Source of the DNA: Arthrobacter terricola
Lineage (GTDB): Bacteria; Actinomycetota; Actinomycetes; Actinomycetales; Micrococcaceae
DNA: 64,000 bases
Direction: 5' to 3'
NCBI RefSeq assembly: GCF_004354015.1
Contig: NZ_SMRU01000025.1
Coordinates: 30,959 to 94,958 of the forward strand
The notes below the pieces were generated by a model. The model saw only the letters and a program-made list of their open reading frames with translations, was not told the origin of the DNA and ran no database searches. Of this stretch, positions 35,008 to 44,196 are shown piece after piece (the first letter of the stretch is position 1; every line of letters starts with the position of its first letter). A program made the position numbers and the translations under genes.

Positions 35008-36417
35008 ATGACGCTCATCGAACCCACCACAGGAACCCATAAGGACCCCGCGGTGGTGCCGCCGGGCCTTCCCGACAACCGGACCATGACCAGCGTGCGC
35101 CGCGGACCCGTAGACATCCGCAGTGCCGTACCCGTCCTCGATGTCACCATCCCGGTCTTCAACGAGGAACGCGACCTCGAAGAATGCGTGCGAAGGCTCC
35201 ACGGCCATTTGCGCGATTCCTTCCCGCATGGTTTCCGCATCACGGTGGCGGACAACGCCAGCACGGACAACACCCTGAAGATCGCCGAGCGCGTGGCCCG
35301 GGAATTGCCGGAGCTCGTGGTTGTCCACTTGGCGGAAAAGGGGCGCGGCAATGCCTTGCGCAAGGTGTGGCTCGCTTCGCCGTCGCCCGTCCTGGCCTAT
35401 ATGGACGTGGATCTTTCCACCGACCTCGCAGCTCTCGCGCCGCTCCTGGCGCCCCTGATTTCCGGCCATTCGGACCTCGCGATCGGCACGCGGCTGACGC
35501 GTAACTCGCGGGTTGTCCGCGGGCCGAAGCGCGAATTCATCTCGCGAAGCTACAACCTGATGCTGCACTCCTTCATGGGTGCCCGGTTCAGCGACGCGCA
35601 GTGCGGCTTCAAGGCGATCCGCGCCGATGTGGCCCAGCGGATCCTCCCGCACACCATGGACAACTCGTGGTTCTTCGACACCGAACTCCTGGTCCTCGCC
35701 GAACGGTGCGGGCTGCGCGTCCACGAAGTGCCGGTTGACTGGATCGACGATCCCAACTCGAGCGTCGACGTCGTGCGGACCGCCTTGGCGGACATCCGCG
35801 GCATGGTCCGGCTCACACGGGACCTCGTGTCCGGGCGGATCCCGGTTCCGGAGCTCCGGGCGGCCCTCGCGCGCGGTCCGCTCCCGGCGTCGTCCCGCAC
35901 CGCGGAACAAACTCCGCGGAGCAGCCTCTTCGGGCAATTGGTCCGCTTCGGCGCTATCGGTGCCGCCTCGACCCTCGCGTACGTTCTCATCTTCGTGCTC
36001 TTCCGCACTTTCCTTGACCCGCAGTTTGCCAATTTCCTGGCCCTGCTCATCACGGCCATCGCCAACACCGGCGCAAACCGGCGCTTCACGTTCGGCATCC
36101 AGGGCGGCAATCCGGTCCGCCACCACTTCGAGGGCCTGATCGTCTTCGGCATCGGCCTTGCGCTCACCTCCGGGGCACTCGCCTGGGTGCACAGTACGAC
36201 GACGCCGGAACGCTGGGGTGAACTCCTCGCCGTCGTGGGGGCGAACCTCGTGGCGACCGCGGTACGGTTCCTCTTGTTCCGTTTGTGGGTCTTCCGGCTC
36301 CCGGCGAACGTCCCAGCGCAACCGGGCAGCCCAGCGCAACCGAACACAAACCAGCCCGCGACTACTGAAGAATCCACCACAGAAGCCAGCACGCTCACAG
36401 AAACGGCAGCATCATGA
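35008..36417 (+). CDS. GT2 glycosyltransferase fused to GtrA-type membrane domain
   Basis: A 469-residue fusion. Residues about 35-280 are a family-2 glycosyltransferase of the dolichyl-phosphate-sugar synthase type (TIPVFNEERDLEECVRR, nucleotide and metal site AYMDVDLSTDL, DAQCGFKAIR). Residues about 305-440 are a four-segment GtrA domain (QLVRFGAIGAASTLAYVLIF). Such enzymes make a polyprenyl-phosphate sugar and help flip it. The product would be the natural donor for the two ArnT/PMT-like transferases encoded next; it overlaps the first by 4 bases. Confidence 0.9.
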   Translation: MTLIEPTTGTHKDPAVVPPGLPDNRTMTSVRRGPVDIRSAVPVLDVTIPVFNEERDLEECVRRLHGHLRDSFPHGFRITVADNASTDNTLKIAERVARELPELVVVHLAEKGRGNALRKVWLASPSPVLAYMDVDLSTDLAALAPLLAPLISGHSDLAIGTRLTRNSRVVRGPKREFISRSYNLMLHSFMGARFSDAQCGFKAIRADVAQRILPHTMDNSWFFDTELLVLAERCGLRVHEVPVDWIDDPNSSVDVVRTALADIRGMVRLTRDLVSGRIPVPELRAALARGPLPASSRTAEQTPRSSLFGQLVRFGAIGAASTLAYVLIFVLFRTFLDPQFANFLALLITAIANTGANRRFTFGIQGGNPVRHHFEGLIVFGIGLALTSGALAWVHSTTTPERWGELLAVVGANLVATAVRFLLFRLWVFRLPANVPAQPGSPAQPNTNQPATTEESTTEASTLTETAAS

Positions 36418-38543
36418 CTTCCACGATCACTCCCGCAGGCACGGGTTCCGACGCTGCGGAGACACCCGAATCGACCCACGGCCGACGCTCCACCGGTTCC
36501 TCGAACCCCGGCGCTGGAAGTTCCCGCTGGACACGGATCGCGTTCGGCAAGCAACCCCGCTGGGTGCGCCCCTCGGCCGCCGGCCTCCTCGTAGCCACCG
36601 CCTTCTTGTACCTCTGGAACCTCGCTGCGACGGGGTATGGAAACTCCTTCTATGCCGCGGCCATCCAGGCTGGCACGAAGAGCTGGACGGCGCTCCTGTT
36701 CGGTTCGCTCGACGCCGGCAACGCCATCACCGTGGACAAGCCGCCTGCCGCTTTCTGGATTCCGGGTCTCGTGGGCCGGATCTTTGGCTTCTCATCATTG
36801 AGCATGCTCATTCCCGAGGCACTCATGGGCGTGGCCGCCGTCGGGATCCTTTACCTGACTATCAAGCGCGTGTCCGGACCGGCCGCGGGCCTGTTGGCTG
36901 GCGGCGCCTTGGCGCTGACTCCCGTTGCCGCCCTCATGTTCCGCTTCAACAACCCCGACGCGATGCTCACCCTGTGCTTGGTGCTCGCGGCCTACTTCAC
37001 AACCCGTGCCATTGAGCGCGCGGGCTGGAAGTGGCTTGTTGCGGCCGGCGCGATTGTTGGTCTCGCGTTCCTGAGCAAGATGTTGCAGGGCTTCCTGATT
37101 GTGCCGGGACTGGGCCTCGCCTATCTTTGGGCCGCGCCCACTACGCTGCGCCGGAGGCTGCTCCACTTGCTCGGAGCGCTGGGCGGCATCGTCGTCGTGG
37201 CAGGCAGCTACGTCGCGCTCTTCCAATTGACGCCGGCATCTGCACGGCCCTACATGGCGGGTTCCACCACCAACAGCTTCCTTGAACTCACGTTCGGCTA
37301 CAACGGCTTGTCCCGCATCACGGGCTCGGGCGAAGGCATGCCCGGAGGTGGCCGTGCAGGAGCCCCGGCCGGCGGTACGCTCGGCGACTTCAGTGGTGCC
37401 GGATTCGCAGGCGGCGGCTTCGGCGGTGGAGGTGGCGGCTTTGGCGGCGGCAACTCCGGATTCGGCGGAAGCGCCGGACTCGCCCGCATGTTCGGCACCA
37501 GCTTCGGTGGCGAAGTCTCGTGGCTGCTTCCTGCCGCACTGATCCTCCTCGTGGCCGGCTTGTGGTTCACGCGCCGGGAACTGCGCACCTCGCGGACCCG
37601 GGCATCGCTCCTCCTGTGGGGCGGCTGGCTCCTGGTCACGGCCGGGATCTTCAGCTTCATGAGCGGAATCGTGCACCCCTACTATTCAGTAGCGCTCGCT
37701 CCGGCCATCGCGGCCCTGGTTGGCATGGGCGCCGTCGAGTTGTGGCGCGGCCGGTCATATTGGCCCGCCAGGATCGTCCTGGCCGTGGTGGTGCTCGGCA
37801 GTTCGCTCTGGTCGGCTGTGCTCCTTGGCCGCGACGCCTCGTGGCTTCCCTGGCTGCGCATCGTCGTCGTTGTCCTCGGGGTCATCGCCGCCGCGGCGAT
37901 CTTGCTCCGGCTCGATTCCCTGCGCCTGGCAGGCCGGTTGCGTCCCGCGGCTGCCGCGGCAGTCGTCGTCGTATCCCTCCTGGCAGGGGGCCTCGGCACC
38001 GCGGCATGGACGCTCGCGACGGCGGCTACCGCGCACTCCGGTTCCATACCGACGTCGGGCCCTTCCGGTGCCGGCATGGGCGGTTTCGGCAACCGAGCCG
38101 GGGCGTTCGCCGGACGCGACTTCCGTACTGACGGCACGGACACGTCCGGAACGGCGGCGCAGAACCAAGCCGGCCCCGGTGGCGGTTTCGGCGGCCCCGG
38201 CGCGGAGGGCACCACCGACTCGGCACTGACCTCGTTGCTGCAATCCACCACCACGAAATGGTCGGCGATTGTCTCCGGCGCAACCCAGGCGGCCAGCCTC
38301 GAGCTCGCCACGAACACCAACGTCATCGCCCTGGGCGGCTGGAACGGCGGCGATCCCTACCCGACGCTCGCGGAATTCCAGGACATGGTTTCGAAGGGCC
38401 AGATCGGCTACTTCATCGAAGGTGGCGGAATGGGCGGCGGCATAGGCGGACGCGGCGGCAACTCCGAGGTAGCTTCCTGGGTCCAGGCCAACTTCCAAGC
38501 GCAGACGGTGGGGAACTCCACGGTCTACAAACTGACGAAATAG
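36414..38543 (+). CDS. ArnT/PMT-like membrane glycosyltransferase (first copy)
   Basis: A 709-residue polytopic transferase of the GT39/GT83 type. The first luminal loop contains GSLDAGNAITVDKPPAAFW with the acidic-plus-DKPP signature, followed by many membrane segments (for example LLAGGALALTPVAALMFRFNNPDAML). A glycine-rich loop (GGGFGGGGGGFGGGNSGFG) sits at about residues 320-350, and a second Gly-rich stretch with an extracellular C-terminal domain lies at the end. It uses a lipid-linked sugar to modify protein or envelope polymer outside the cell. Starts in overlap with the GT2-GtrA gene. Confidence 0.87.
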   Translation: MTSTITPAGTGSDAAETPESTHGRRSTGSSNPGAGSSRWTRIAFGKQPRWVRPSAAGLLVATAFLYLWNLAATGYGNSFYAAAIQAGTKSWTALLFGSLDAGNAITVDKPPAAFWIPGLVGRIFGFSSLSMLIPEALMGVAAVGILYLTIKRVSGPAAGLLAGGALALTPVAALMFRFNNPDAMLTLCLVLAAYFTTRAIERAGWKWLVAAGAIVGLAFLSKMLQGFLIVPGLGLAYLWAAPTTLRRRLLHLLGALGGIVVVAGSYVALFQLTPASARPYMAGSTTNSFLELTFGYNGLSRITGSGEGMPGGGRAGAPAGGTLGDFSGAGFAGGGFGGGGGGFGGGNSGFGGSAGLARMFGTSFGGEVSWLLPAALILLVAGLWFTRRELRTSRTRASLLLWGGWLLVTAGIFSFMSGIVHPYYSVALAPAIAALVGMGAVELWRGRSYWPARIVLAVVVLGSSLWSAVLLGRDASWLPWLRIVVVVLGVIAAAAILLRLDSLRLAGRLRPAAAAAVVVVSLLAGGLGTAAWTLATAATAHSGSIPTSGPSGAGMGGFGNRAGAFAGRDFRTDGTDTSGTAAQNQAGPGGGFGGPGAEGTTDSALTSLLQSTTTKWSAIVSGATQAASLELATNTNVIALGGWNGGDPYPTLAEFQDMVSKGQIGYFIEGGGMGGGIGGRGGNSEVASWVQANFQAQTVGNSTVYKLTK

Positions 38544-38549
38544 CCCGCT

Positions 38550-40577
38550 ATGTCCAGCTACTACTACTCCACGGACCTCGGGTCCAGGCAGGAACGGCAC
38601 GCTCCGCCGTCGAACGCGGAGCGGCCGGAAGCGCCGAAGCCGGCAGCGGCAATCAGGACCTTCCCGCAGGCCTTGCGGCACCGCATTGAGCTGGCCCTGG
38701 TGCTCCTCGCCACGGCGGTACTGTACTTGTGGAACCTCGGTGCATCCGGCTGGGCCAACGCGTTCTATTCCGCCGCGGCCCAGGCCGGTTCGCAGAACTG
38801 GACCGCCTGGTTCTTCGGATCCTCCGACGCCGCCAATTCCATCACGGTGGACAAGCCGCCCGCGTCCTTGTGGATCATGGGCCTTTCCGTGCGGCTCTTC
38901 GGGCTGAACGCCTGGAGCATCCTGGTTCCCGAGGCCCTGATGGGCGTTGCCACGGCTTGGTTGCTGTACCTCGCGGTTCGCCGCGCGGCGGCCCCGGCCA
39001 CGGGAGATCCGAGGCTCGCGCACCGGGCCGGACTGCTCGCAGCAATCGTCATGGCGATCACCCCGGTGGCCACCCTGATGTTCCGGTTCAACAACCCGGA
39101 CGCATTGCTGGTGCTGCTCATGACGGCCGCCGGCTACGCCACGCTCCGCTCCATCCAACAGGAGCGCTTGCGCTGGCTCCTGCTGGCGGGCGTGTTCCTG
39201 GGGTTCGGCTTCCTCACGAAGCAACTCCAGGTGCTCCTGGTGGTTCCGGGATTTGCCGCAGCGTACTTGTTGGCCGCGCCTGGTGGAATCGGACGCCGGT
39301 TCCTTCGCCTGTTGGGGGCGGGCGCGGCCATGGTGGTTTCGGCTGGTTGGTGGCTCGCCGTCGTCGAGTTCGTTCCGGCGAACATGCGGCCGTACATCGG
39401 CGGTTCGCAAAACAATTCGATCCTGGAGCTCACGCTCGGCTACAACGGACTTGGTCGGCTGAGCGGCGACGAGACAGGCAGCGTGGGCGGCGGAAACGGC
39501 TGGGGCGTTCCAGGCCTGTTCCGGATGTTCAACAGCGAATTCGGCGGGCAGATCGCCTGGCTGCTGCCGTCCGTGCTGATTCTCGGCGCAGGATTGTTGT
39601 GGCTGGGGCGGTTCGCTCCGCGCAACGATTCCGTTCGTGCTTCCGTGGTTGTGTGGGGTTCCTGGGTGCTCGTGACGGGGCTGGTGTTCAGTTTCATGGC
39701 CGGCATCATCCACCCCTACTACGCGGTAGCGCTGGCTCCGGGGATCGCGGGACTGGCCGGGCTTGGTGGCGTGCTTTTGTGGCAGCATCGGCGGCAGCCG
39801 GTCGCCTCGGTGCTGCTCGCCATCGCCGTTGCGGCTGCCGGGTACACGGCCTTCGACCTCCTGGGCCAGTCCCCGTCGTTCGTTCCTTGGCTTCGTTGGA
39901 CCGTCCTGCTCGGTTCGCTCGTGGCCGCCGTCGGGCTACTGCTCCCGGGACGGTTCACCTCGCGCTTCCTGACGCGTACGACGGCGGTACTCGCCCTCGC
40001 TGCCTCCCTCGCCGGTCCGCTGGCGTACTCGGTCGCCACCGCCTCGGTGCCGCACAGCGGGGCGATCGTCAGCGCCGGTCCATCGACCAGTTTCGGTGGC
40101 TTCGGCCCGGGCGGATTCGGTGGCCGGTTCGGACAGAATGGCCAGAACAACGTGCCCCAATCCATCCAACGGCCGGGAGCCCAAGGCGGCTTTGGCGGGA
40201 ACCGGCAAGGTGGCGGCATGGGTGGACTGCTCGGGGCCACCACGCCGTCGTCGGACCTGGTGACCGCACTGAAAACCGACGCGTCGAAGTACACGTGGGC
40301 GGCCGCCGTCGTCGGTTCCAACAACGCGGCAGGCTACCAATTGGCGACTGAACTGCCGGTCATGGCTGTCGGCGGATTCAACGGAACCGACCCCTCCCCC
40401 ACCCTTGCGCAATTCAAGGAGCTCGTGGCCCAAGGCAAGATCCACTACTTCATCACGGCAGGAATGATGCAGGGCAGCAGCGGATCGGACGATCCTGCGC
40501 AGATCGCCCAATGGGTAGCGGCGAACTTCCAGGCGCAGACCATCGGAGGGACCACGGTCTACTCGCTCGCCGGGTGA
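38550..40577 (+). CDS. ArnT/PMT-like membrane glycosyltransferase (second copy)
   Basis: A 675-residue paralogue of the preceding gene, starting 7 bases after it. The same landmarks recur: FGSSDAANSITVDKPPASLW, MFRFNNPDALLVLLM, VPANMRPYIGGSQNNSILEL, and the C-terminal domain with FNGTDPSPTLAQFKELV and IHYFITAG. The first copy's long Gly loop is shorter here. Tandem duplication followed by divergence is the simplest history. Both probably draw on the donor made by the GT2-GtrA protein; acceptor specificity may differ. Confidence 0.87.
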   Translation: MSSYYYSTDLGSRQERHAPPSNAERPEAPKPAAAIRTFPQALRHRIELALVLLATAVLYLWNLGASGWANAFYSAAAQAGSQNWTAWFFGSSDAANSITVDKPPASLWIMGLSVRLFGLNAWSILVPEALMGVATAWLLYLAVRRAAAPATGDPRLAHRAGLLAAIVMAITPVATLMFRFNNPDALLVLLMTAAGYATLRSIQQERLRWLLLAGVFLGFGFLTKQLQVLLVVPGFAAAYLLAAPGGIGRRFLRLLGAGAAMVVSAGWWLAVVEFVPANMRPYIGGSQNNSILELTLGYNGLGRLSGDETGSVGGGNGWGVPGLFRMFNSEFGGQIAWLLPSVLILGAGLLWLGRFAPRNDSVRASVVVWGSWVLVTGLVFSFMAGIIHPYYAVALAPGIAGLAGLGGVLLWQHRRQPVASVLLAIAVAAAGYTAFDLLGQSPSFVPWLRWTVLLGSLVAAVGLLLPGRFTSRFLTRTTAVLALAASLAGPLAYSVATASVPHSGAIVSAGPSTSFGGFGPGGFGGRFGQNGQNNVPQSIQRPGAQGGFGGNRQGGGMGGLLGATTPSSDLVTALKTDASKYTWAAAVVGSNNAAGYQLATELPVMAVGGFNGTDPSPTLAQFKELVAQGKIHYFITAGMMQGSSGSDDPAQIAQWVAANFQAQTIGGTTVYSLAG

Positions 40578-40579
40578 CG

Positions 40580-41257
40580 CTAAAACCGGAGTTCGATGAC
40601 CCGGCGGCCCGAGCCGTCCAAAGCGGCTGTGGCGGTAACCGATGAGTAATCGGGGATCTGCCACAGCCCTTCGGCCGCGTCTCCCCCGTTTTCGCCGACC
40701 ACCACGGTAGCCATGCCTGCAGCCCTGGCCGAAGCGATTCCAGCCGGCGCGTCTTCGAAGACAACAACTTCGGAAGGCTCGACGCCAAGGAGCGCGGCGG
40801 CCTTGAGGTAGCCTTCGGGATCCGGTTTTCCGTGGGTCACGGCTTCGGCCGTGACCGCCGTGGCCGGGAATTCAAGGCCGGCAGCGTGCATCCGCAAGCC
40901 CGCGAGGACCCGGTCGGCGGACGTGACCATCGCGACGGCGTCGGCCGGCAAGGACTGCAGCAACTGCTCCGCTCCGGGCAGCGCGATGATGCCGTCCGTC
41001 CGGGTCCGCTCCATTTCGCCAAGTTCCTCGGTCAACGCGTCAACGTCCGCGTCGGCAGGGGCAAAGCGGCGAACCGTGTCCCGCGCCTGGACGCCGTGGG
41101 AGGTCCGCAGGATCTCCTCGAAGTCCAGGCCGTACCGCCGCGAAAATTCGCCCCACACTTGTTCCACGATCGCGGTGGAGTCAACCAAGGTGCCGTCCAT
41201 GTCGAACAGGACAGCGCGAACGGTCAGGGTTTTCACGGTTTCAGTTGGCAGGCTCAT
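40580..41257 (-). CDS. HAD-superfamily sugar phosphatase
   Basis: A 225-residue subfamily IA hydrolase. Motif I is LFDMDGTLVDST with the nucleophile Asp, motif II is MVTSADRV, the motif III Lys is in THGKPDPEGYL, and motif IV is VVVFEDAPAGIASARAAG. The helical cap and GKPDPEGY resemble GpH/YfbT-like sugar-phosphatases. Substrate unknown. It converges on the ArnT-like gene with only 2 bases between stops. Confidence 0.88.
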   Translation of the reverse strand: MSLPTETVKTLTVRAVLFDMDGTLVDSTAIVEQVWGEFSRRYGLDFEEILRTSHGVQARDTVRRFAPADADVDALTEELGEMERTRTDGIIALPGAEQLLQSLPADAVAMVTSADRVLAGLRMHAAGLEFPATAVTAEAVTHGKPDPEGYLKAAALLGVEPSEVVVFEDAPAGIASARAAGMATVVVGENGGDAAEGLWQIPDYSSVTATAALDGSGRRVIELRF

Positions 41258-41345
41258 CTATCCATGGTGCCCGGACGGACGGTCCATTGCACAAATTTTA
41301 CGGGCAGCCCGGGTTTACGGCGGCCGGGCTTTTACGGCGGAAGTC

Positions 41346-41723
41346 CTAGCCGTTGGGCCGGTGCGGGATGTACTGGACGGCCCATTTGTTGCCGTCAGGA
41401 TCCGCGAAGTACACGAAGTGGCCCCAGTCCTGGACGTCGATATCGCTGACGTCCACGCCGTTCGCCTTGAGCTGGTCGTGGGCCTCCTGGATGTTGGATA
41501 CCACCATTTGGAGGCTGGGAGCCGTGCCCGGAGGGGCGTCGTTGAGGCCTTCGCCGATGCAGATGGAGCAAGCCGAGCCGGGCGGAGTCAATTGGACAAA
41601 GCGGATGCCGTCCATGGGCCGCTCGTCGTAGTCGGCGTTGAAGCCCACCCTGTTGACGTAGAAATCCTTGGCGCGGTCCACATCGGACACGGGGACAAAC
41701 ACAAGTTCAAGTTTCCAGTCCAT
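41346..41723 (-). CDS. VOC-superfamily (glyoxalase-like) protein
   Basis: A 125-residue single-domain protein with two beta-alpha-beta-beta-beta units: MDWKLELVFVPVSDVDRAKDF opens the first and SLQMVVSNIQEAHDQL the second, ending WGHFVYFADPDGNKWAVQ (metal-ligand Glu position replaced by a hydrophobic/Trp context). Resembles uncharacterised glyoxalase/bleomycin-resistance homologues. Start at 41723; the frame remains open upstream but without homologous-looking sequence. Confidence 0.83.
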   Translation of the reverse strand: MDWKLELVFVPVSDVDRAKDFYVNRVGFNADYDERPMDGIRFVQLTPPGSACSICIGEGLNDAPPGTAPSLQMVVSNIQEAHDQLKANGVDVSDIDVQDWGHFVYFADPDGNKWAVQYIPHRPNG

Positions 41724-41780
41724 GCGCCACAGGCTATCGGCGGAGCCGGCAAACCGGTAGGGGGTTAATCTTGGCAACGC

Positions 41781-41831
41781 GGGGTCACCTACGGCCCGTT
41801 TTTAGCGGCAACATGGGCCGTAGGTGACCCC
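41781..41831. repeat. Palindromic repeat element, copy 1
   Basis: 17-bp perfect arms (GGGGTCACCTACGGCCC and its complement) around the 17-base loop starting GTTTTTAGCGGCAAC. Lies after the MFS stop (minus strand). A second copy with the same loop core sits at 44132-44182. May act as a terminator or be a REP-like dispersed element. Confidence 0.85.
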
Positions 41832-41839
41832 ACGTTTAC

Positions 41840-43297
41840 TCAGGCACCTTGCAGGGAAGGCTCGACGACGGCGCCGGCCGGGGTGCCGGCGCCGTCTTGG
41901 CTTGCGGAAAGCTGCGCTGCCAGAACGCGGGCGCGGGCGCGGGATGGGAGGAGCCAAGCCACCAAAGTGGCCAGGACCAGCACGGACGCACCAACGTAGA
42001 TCGCCGGAATGGCGGCGTCGACATAGCCGGTGGGCGTGAGTTTTCCACCGGCTCCCGTGAACACTGCAGTCAGGACAGCAACGCCTAGGGCAACCCCGAT
42101 TTCACGGAGCGTGGAGTTGGTTCCGCTCGCTTTCGCGTGGTCCTCGGCACGCACGTTGGCGAGCACCGCCGTCGACATCGGGGCGAAAACCAAGCCCATG
42201 CCGATTCCGGCCGCAATGAAGCCTGGTATCAAGGACTCGTACGGAACGCTCGCGGAAAGGACCCCCGCGAGCCAGAACATGCCAGCCGCGAGCAAGGCGA
42301 GACCCGTGATCATCAAAGTCCTGGTGCCGAGCCGTGGTGCAAGCAGACCCGCCAGCGGTGCCACGAACATGGGAGCCAGAGTCCAGGGCATGGTCATGAC
42401 GCCTGCTGCGAGCGGTCCGTGACCCTGCACCACTTGCAGGAACTGGATGAGGATGAAGACGGAACCGAAGATCCCGAAGCTAAACGTCAGACCGATCAGG
42501 TTGGCCATCGTGAAGCTCCGATCGCGGAAGAGTCGAAGGGGCAGCAGCGGCGCAGACACTCGGGATTCCCACAATAGGAAGGCGAGCAACAGGACTCCGC
42601 CACCGATCAATGCGCCTAGCACCTGGGCGCTGGACCATCCGGCGTCGTTCCCGCGGACGATGCCGAACACGAGCGCCAGGAGGCCCAGACCGGAAAGCAG
42701 CAGGCCGACGACGTCGGCCCGGACGCGGGCACCGAAGCTGTTCGGCAAGGCCACGAGCGCGAGCGGAACAGAGACGATTCCAATGGGGACGTTGAGCCAG
42801 AAGATGGCTTCCCAGTTCCATCCCTCCACCACGGCGCCGCCGATCAGGGGACCGAGAGCTACGCCAAGGCCGGAGACTCCACCCCAGATGCCGATTGCAA
42901 GCGGACGAAGCTTGTCAGTCACGGAGCCGACCAACAGGGTGAGCGAGAGCGGCATGAGGGCCGCGGAGCCGACGCCTTGCACGGCGCGGGCGGCGATAAG
43001 CTGCCACGATTCCGTGCTGAGGGCGGCGGCTGCGGATGCCACGGTGAAGATCGCCAGGCCCGCGATGAAAACGTGCCGGCGGCCGAAGCGGTCTCCCAGG
43101 CCGACCGCCAGCAGCATGAACGCCGCGAAGCTCAAGGAGTATGCGTTGACGATCCACTGGAGTTCTTCGACGCTGGCGCCGAGGGCCTTGTGCATCACGG
43201 GCAAAGCGTTGGTGACCACGAGGTTGTCCAGGGTGGCCATGAAGACAGGAAGCGAGGCCGCCACGATGGCGAGCCAGACGGGAATGGTGCGTTTCAT
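41840..43297 (-). CDS. DHA2-type MFS multidrug transporter
   Basis: A 485-residue, 14-segment major-facilitator protein (EmrB/QacA group). The first segment contains ATLDNLVVTNALPVMHKALG with the Asp conserved in DHA2 pumps, then WIVNAYSLSFAAFMLLAVG, motif A GDRFGRRHVFIAG, and motif C-like VQGVGSAALMPLSLTLL. The start is the ATG at 43297 with GGAG upstream. Divergent from a TetR gene, with two matching operators between, so drug-inducible export is likely. Confidence 0.92.
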   Translation of the reverse strand: MKRTIPVWLAIVAASLPVFMATLDNLVVTNALPVMHKALGASVEELQWIVNAYSLSFAAFMLLAVGLGDRFGRRHVFIAGLAIFTVASAAAALSTESWQLIAARAVQGVGSAALMPLSLTLLVGSVTDKLRPLAIGIWGGVSGLGVALGPLIGGAVVEGWNWEAIFWLNVPIGIVSVPLALVALPNSFGARVRADVVGLLLSGLGLLALVFGIVRGNDAGWSSAQVLGALIGGGVLLLAFLLWESRVSAPLLPLRLFRDRSFTMANLIGLTFSFGIFGSVFILIQFLQVVQGHGPLAAGVMTMPWTLAPMFVAPLAGLLAPRLGTRTLMITGLALLAAGMFWLAGVLSASVPYESLIPGFIAAGIGMGLVFAPMSTAVLANVRAEDHAKASGTNSTLREIGVALGVAVLTAVFTGAGGKLTPTGYVDAAIPAIYVGASVLVLATLVAWLLPSRARARVLAAQLSASQDGAGTPAGAVVEPSLQGA

Positions 43298-43340
43298 GAT
43301 GACTCCACGGGTCTCTGTTGGTGCCACAGTCGTTCTTGTT

Positions 43341-43356
43341 GTAATCGAATGATTAC
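43341..43356. promoter_or_regulatory. TetR operator copy 1 (MFS side)
   Basis: GTAATCGAATGATTAC: 6-bp perfect arms, 4-base centre. Same design as the second site at 43373-43388; joint consensus GTWATCGAMTGATWAC. Confidence 0.75.
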
Positions 43357-43372
43357 TTATCAGGAAAAGTTA

Positions 43373-43388
43373 GTTATCGACTGATAAC
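43373..43388. promoter_or_regulatory. TetR operator copy 2 (abutting the tetR start)
   Basis: GTTATCGACTGATAAC, 32 bp (about three helical turns) from copy 1 and touching the TetR start codon, so binding should block tetR as well as the MFS promoter. Confidence 0.75.
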
Positions 43389-44102
43389 ATGTCAAGTGTG
43401 GCGAAGAAAATAGTGGGCACAGACGCCCCGGAATCCCCGGCAATCCAGGCAACCGCCGAACGCATTCCCGCTGCGCGGCGCCGCGAACTCATCCTTGAAG
43501 CCGCCACCGGAGTCTTTGCCGAGCGCGGCTACGCCGGATCAACCACCGACCAGGTAGCCAAAGCTGCGGGCATCAGCCAGCCATACGTCGTGCGCATGTT
43601 CGGCACCAAGGAAGCCCTCTTCCTGGAAGCCCTTGACCGGGCCCATGGAAAATTGCTGAGTGCGTTCCGCTCCGTGATTGCCGCTTACGACGCCGGAGAA
43701 CTGGCCGAACAGCTTGGGCAACTTGATCCGGACCAGGGCAACGCCCGGCCACAACAGCTCAAACAGCTCATGGCGATCGCGTATGCGGACCTCGTGGAGG
43801 ACCGTGGGATCCTCATGATGCTGATGCAGGCCTTCGTGGCGGGCCACGAGCCGGCCATCGGAGCACGCGCCAGGGAAGGATTCCTCGACATCTACCGGCT
43901 CGTCCGCGACGAAGCCGGACTGCCGCCGGAAGCAGCCCGCGATTTCCTCGCGCAGGGAATGCTAATGAACACCCTGATCGGCATCCGCCTGCCGGACATC
44001 TATCAGCAGGACTCCACAGCGGAGGAACTACTGGAATGCACGCTGCGGGCCAAGCTGCCCCTCGTTCTCAAGGCAAGCCAGGCGCAGCGTCAGGCGGTGT
44101 GA
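43389..44102 (+). CDS. TetR-family regulator of the MFS pump
   Basis: A 237-residue regulator. HTH region ILEAATGVFAERGYAG followed by TTDQVAKAAGISQPYVVRMF, then a helical ligand domain. The start ATG at 43389 touches the second operator; a GTG a few codons in is possible. Divergent from the efflux gene with two operators between them, the standard layout of a local repressor that releases on drug binding. Confidence 0.9.
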   Translation: MSSVAKKIVGTDAPESPAIQATAERIPAARRRELILEAATGVFAERGYAGSTTDQVAKAAGISQPYVVRMFGTKEALFLEALDRAHGKLLSAFRSVIAAYDAGELAEQLGQLDPDQGNARPQQLKQLMAIAYADLVEDRGILMMLMQAFVAGHEPAIGARAREGFLDIYRLVRDEAGLPPEAARDFLAQGMLMNTLIGIRLPDIYQQDSTAEELLECTLRAKLPLVLKASQAQRQAV

Positions 44103-44131
44103 GGCTGAGGGGTGCCGTCGCGTCCAAATGC

Positions 44132-44182
44132 GGGGTCACTTACGGCCCGTTTTTGGCGGCAACTTAGGCCGTAGGTGACCCC
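44132..44182. repeat. Palindromic repeat element, copy 2
   Basis: Arms GGGGTCACTTACGGCC and GGCCGTAGGTGACCCC (15 of 16 pair) around a loop almost identical to copy 1 (GTTTTTGGCGGCAAC). Between the convergent tetR and upp stops; probably works as a bidirectional terminator here. Confidence 0.85.
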
Positions 44183-44196
44183 GCGTTGCCGCTGAG

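Noticed and set aside
37755..39788. A 677-codon minus-strand frame opposite the ArnT-like genes
   Set aside because: Gln/Arg/His/Pro-rich shadow of membrane-protein codons on the plus strand; no ribosome-binding site.
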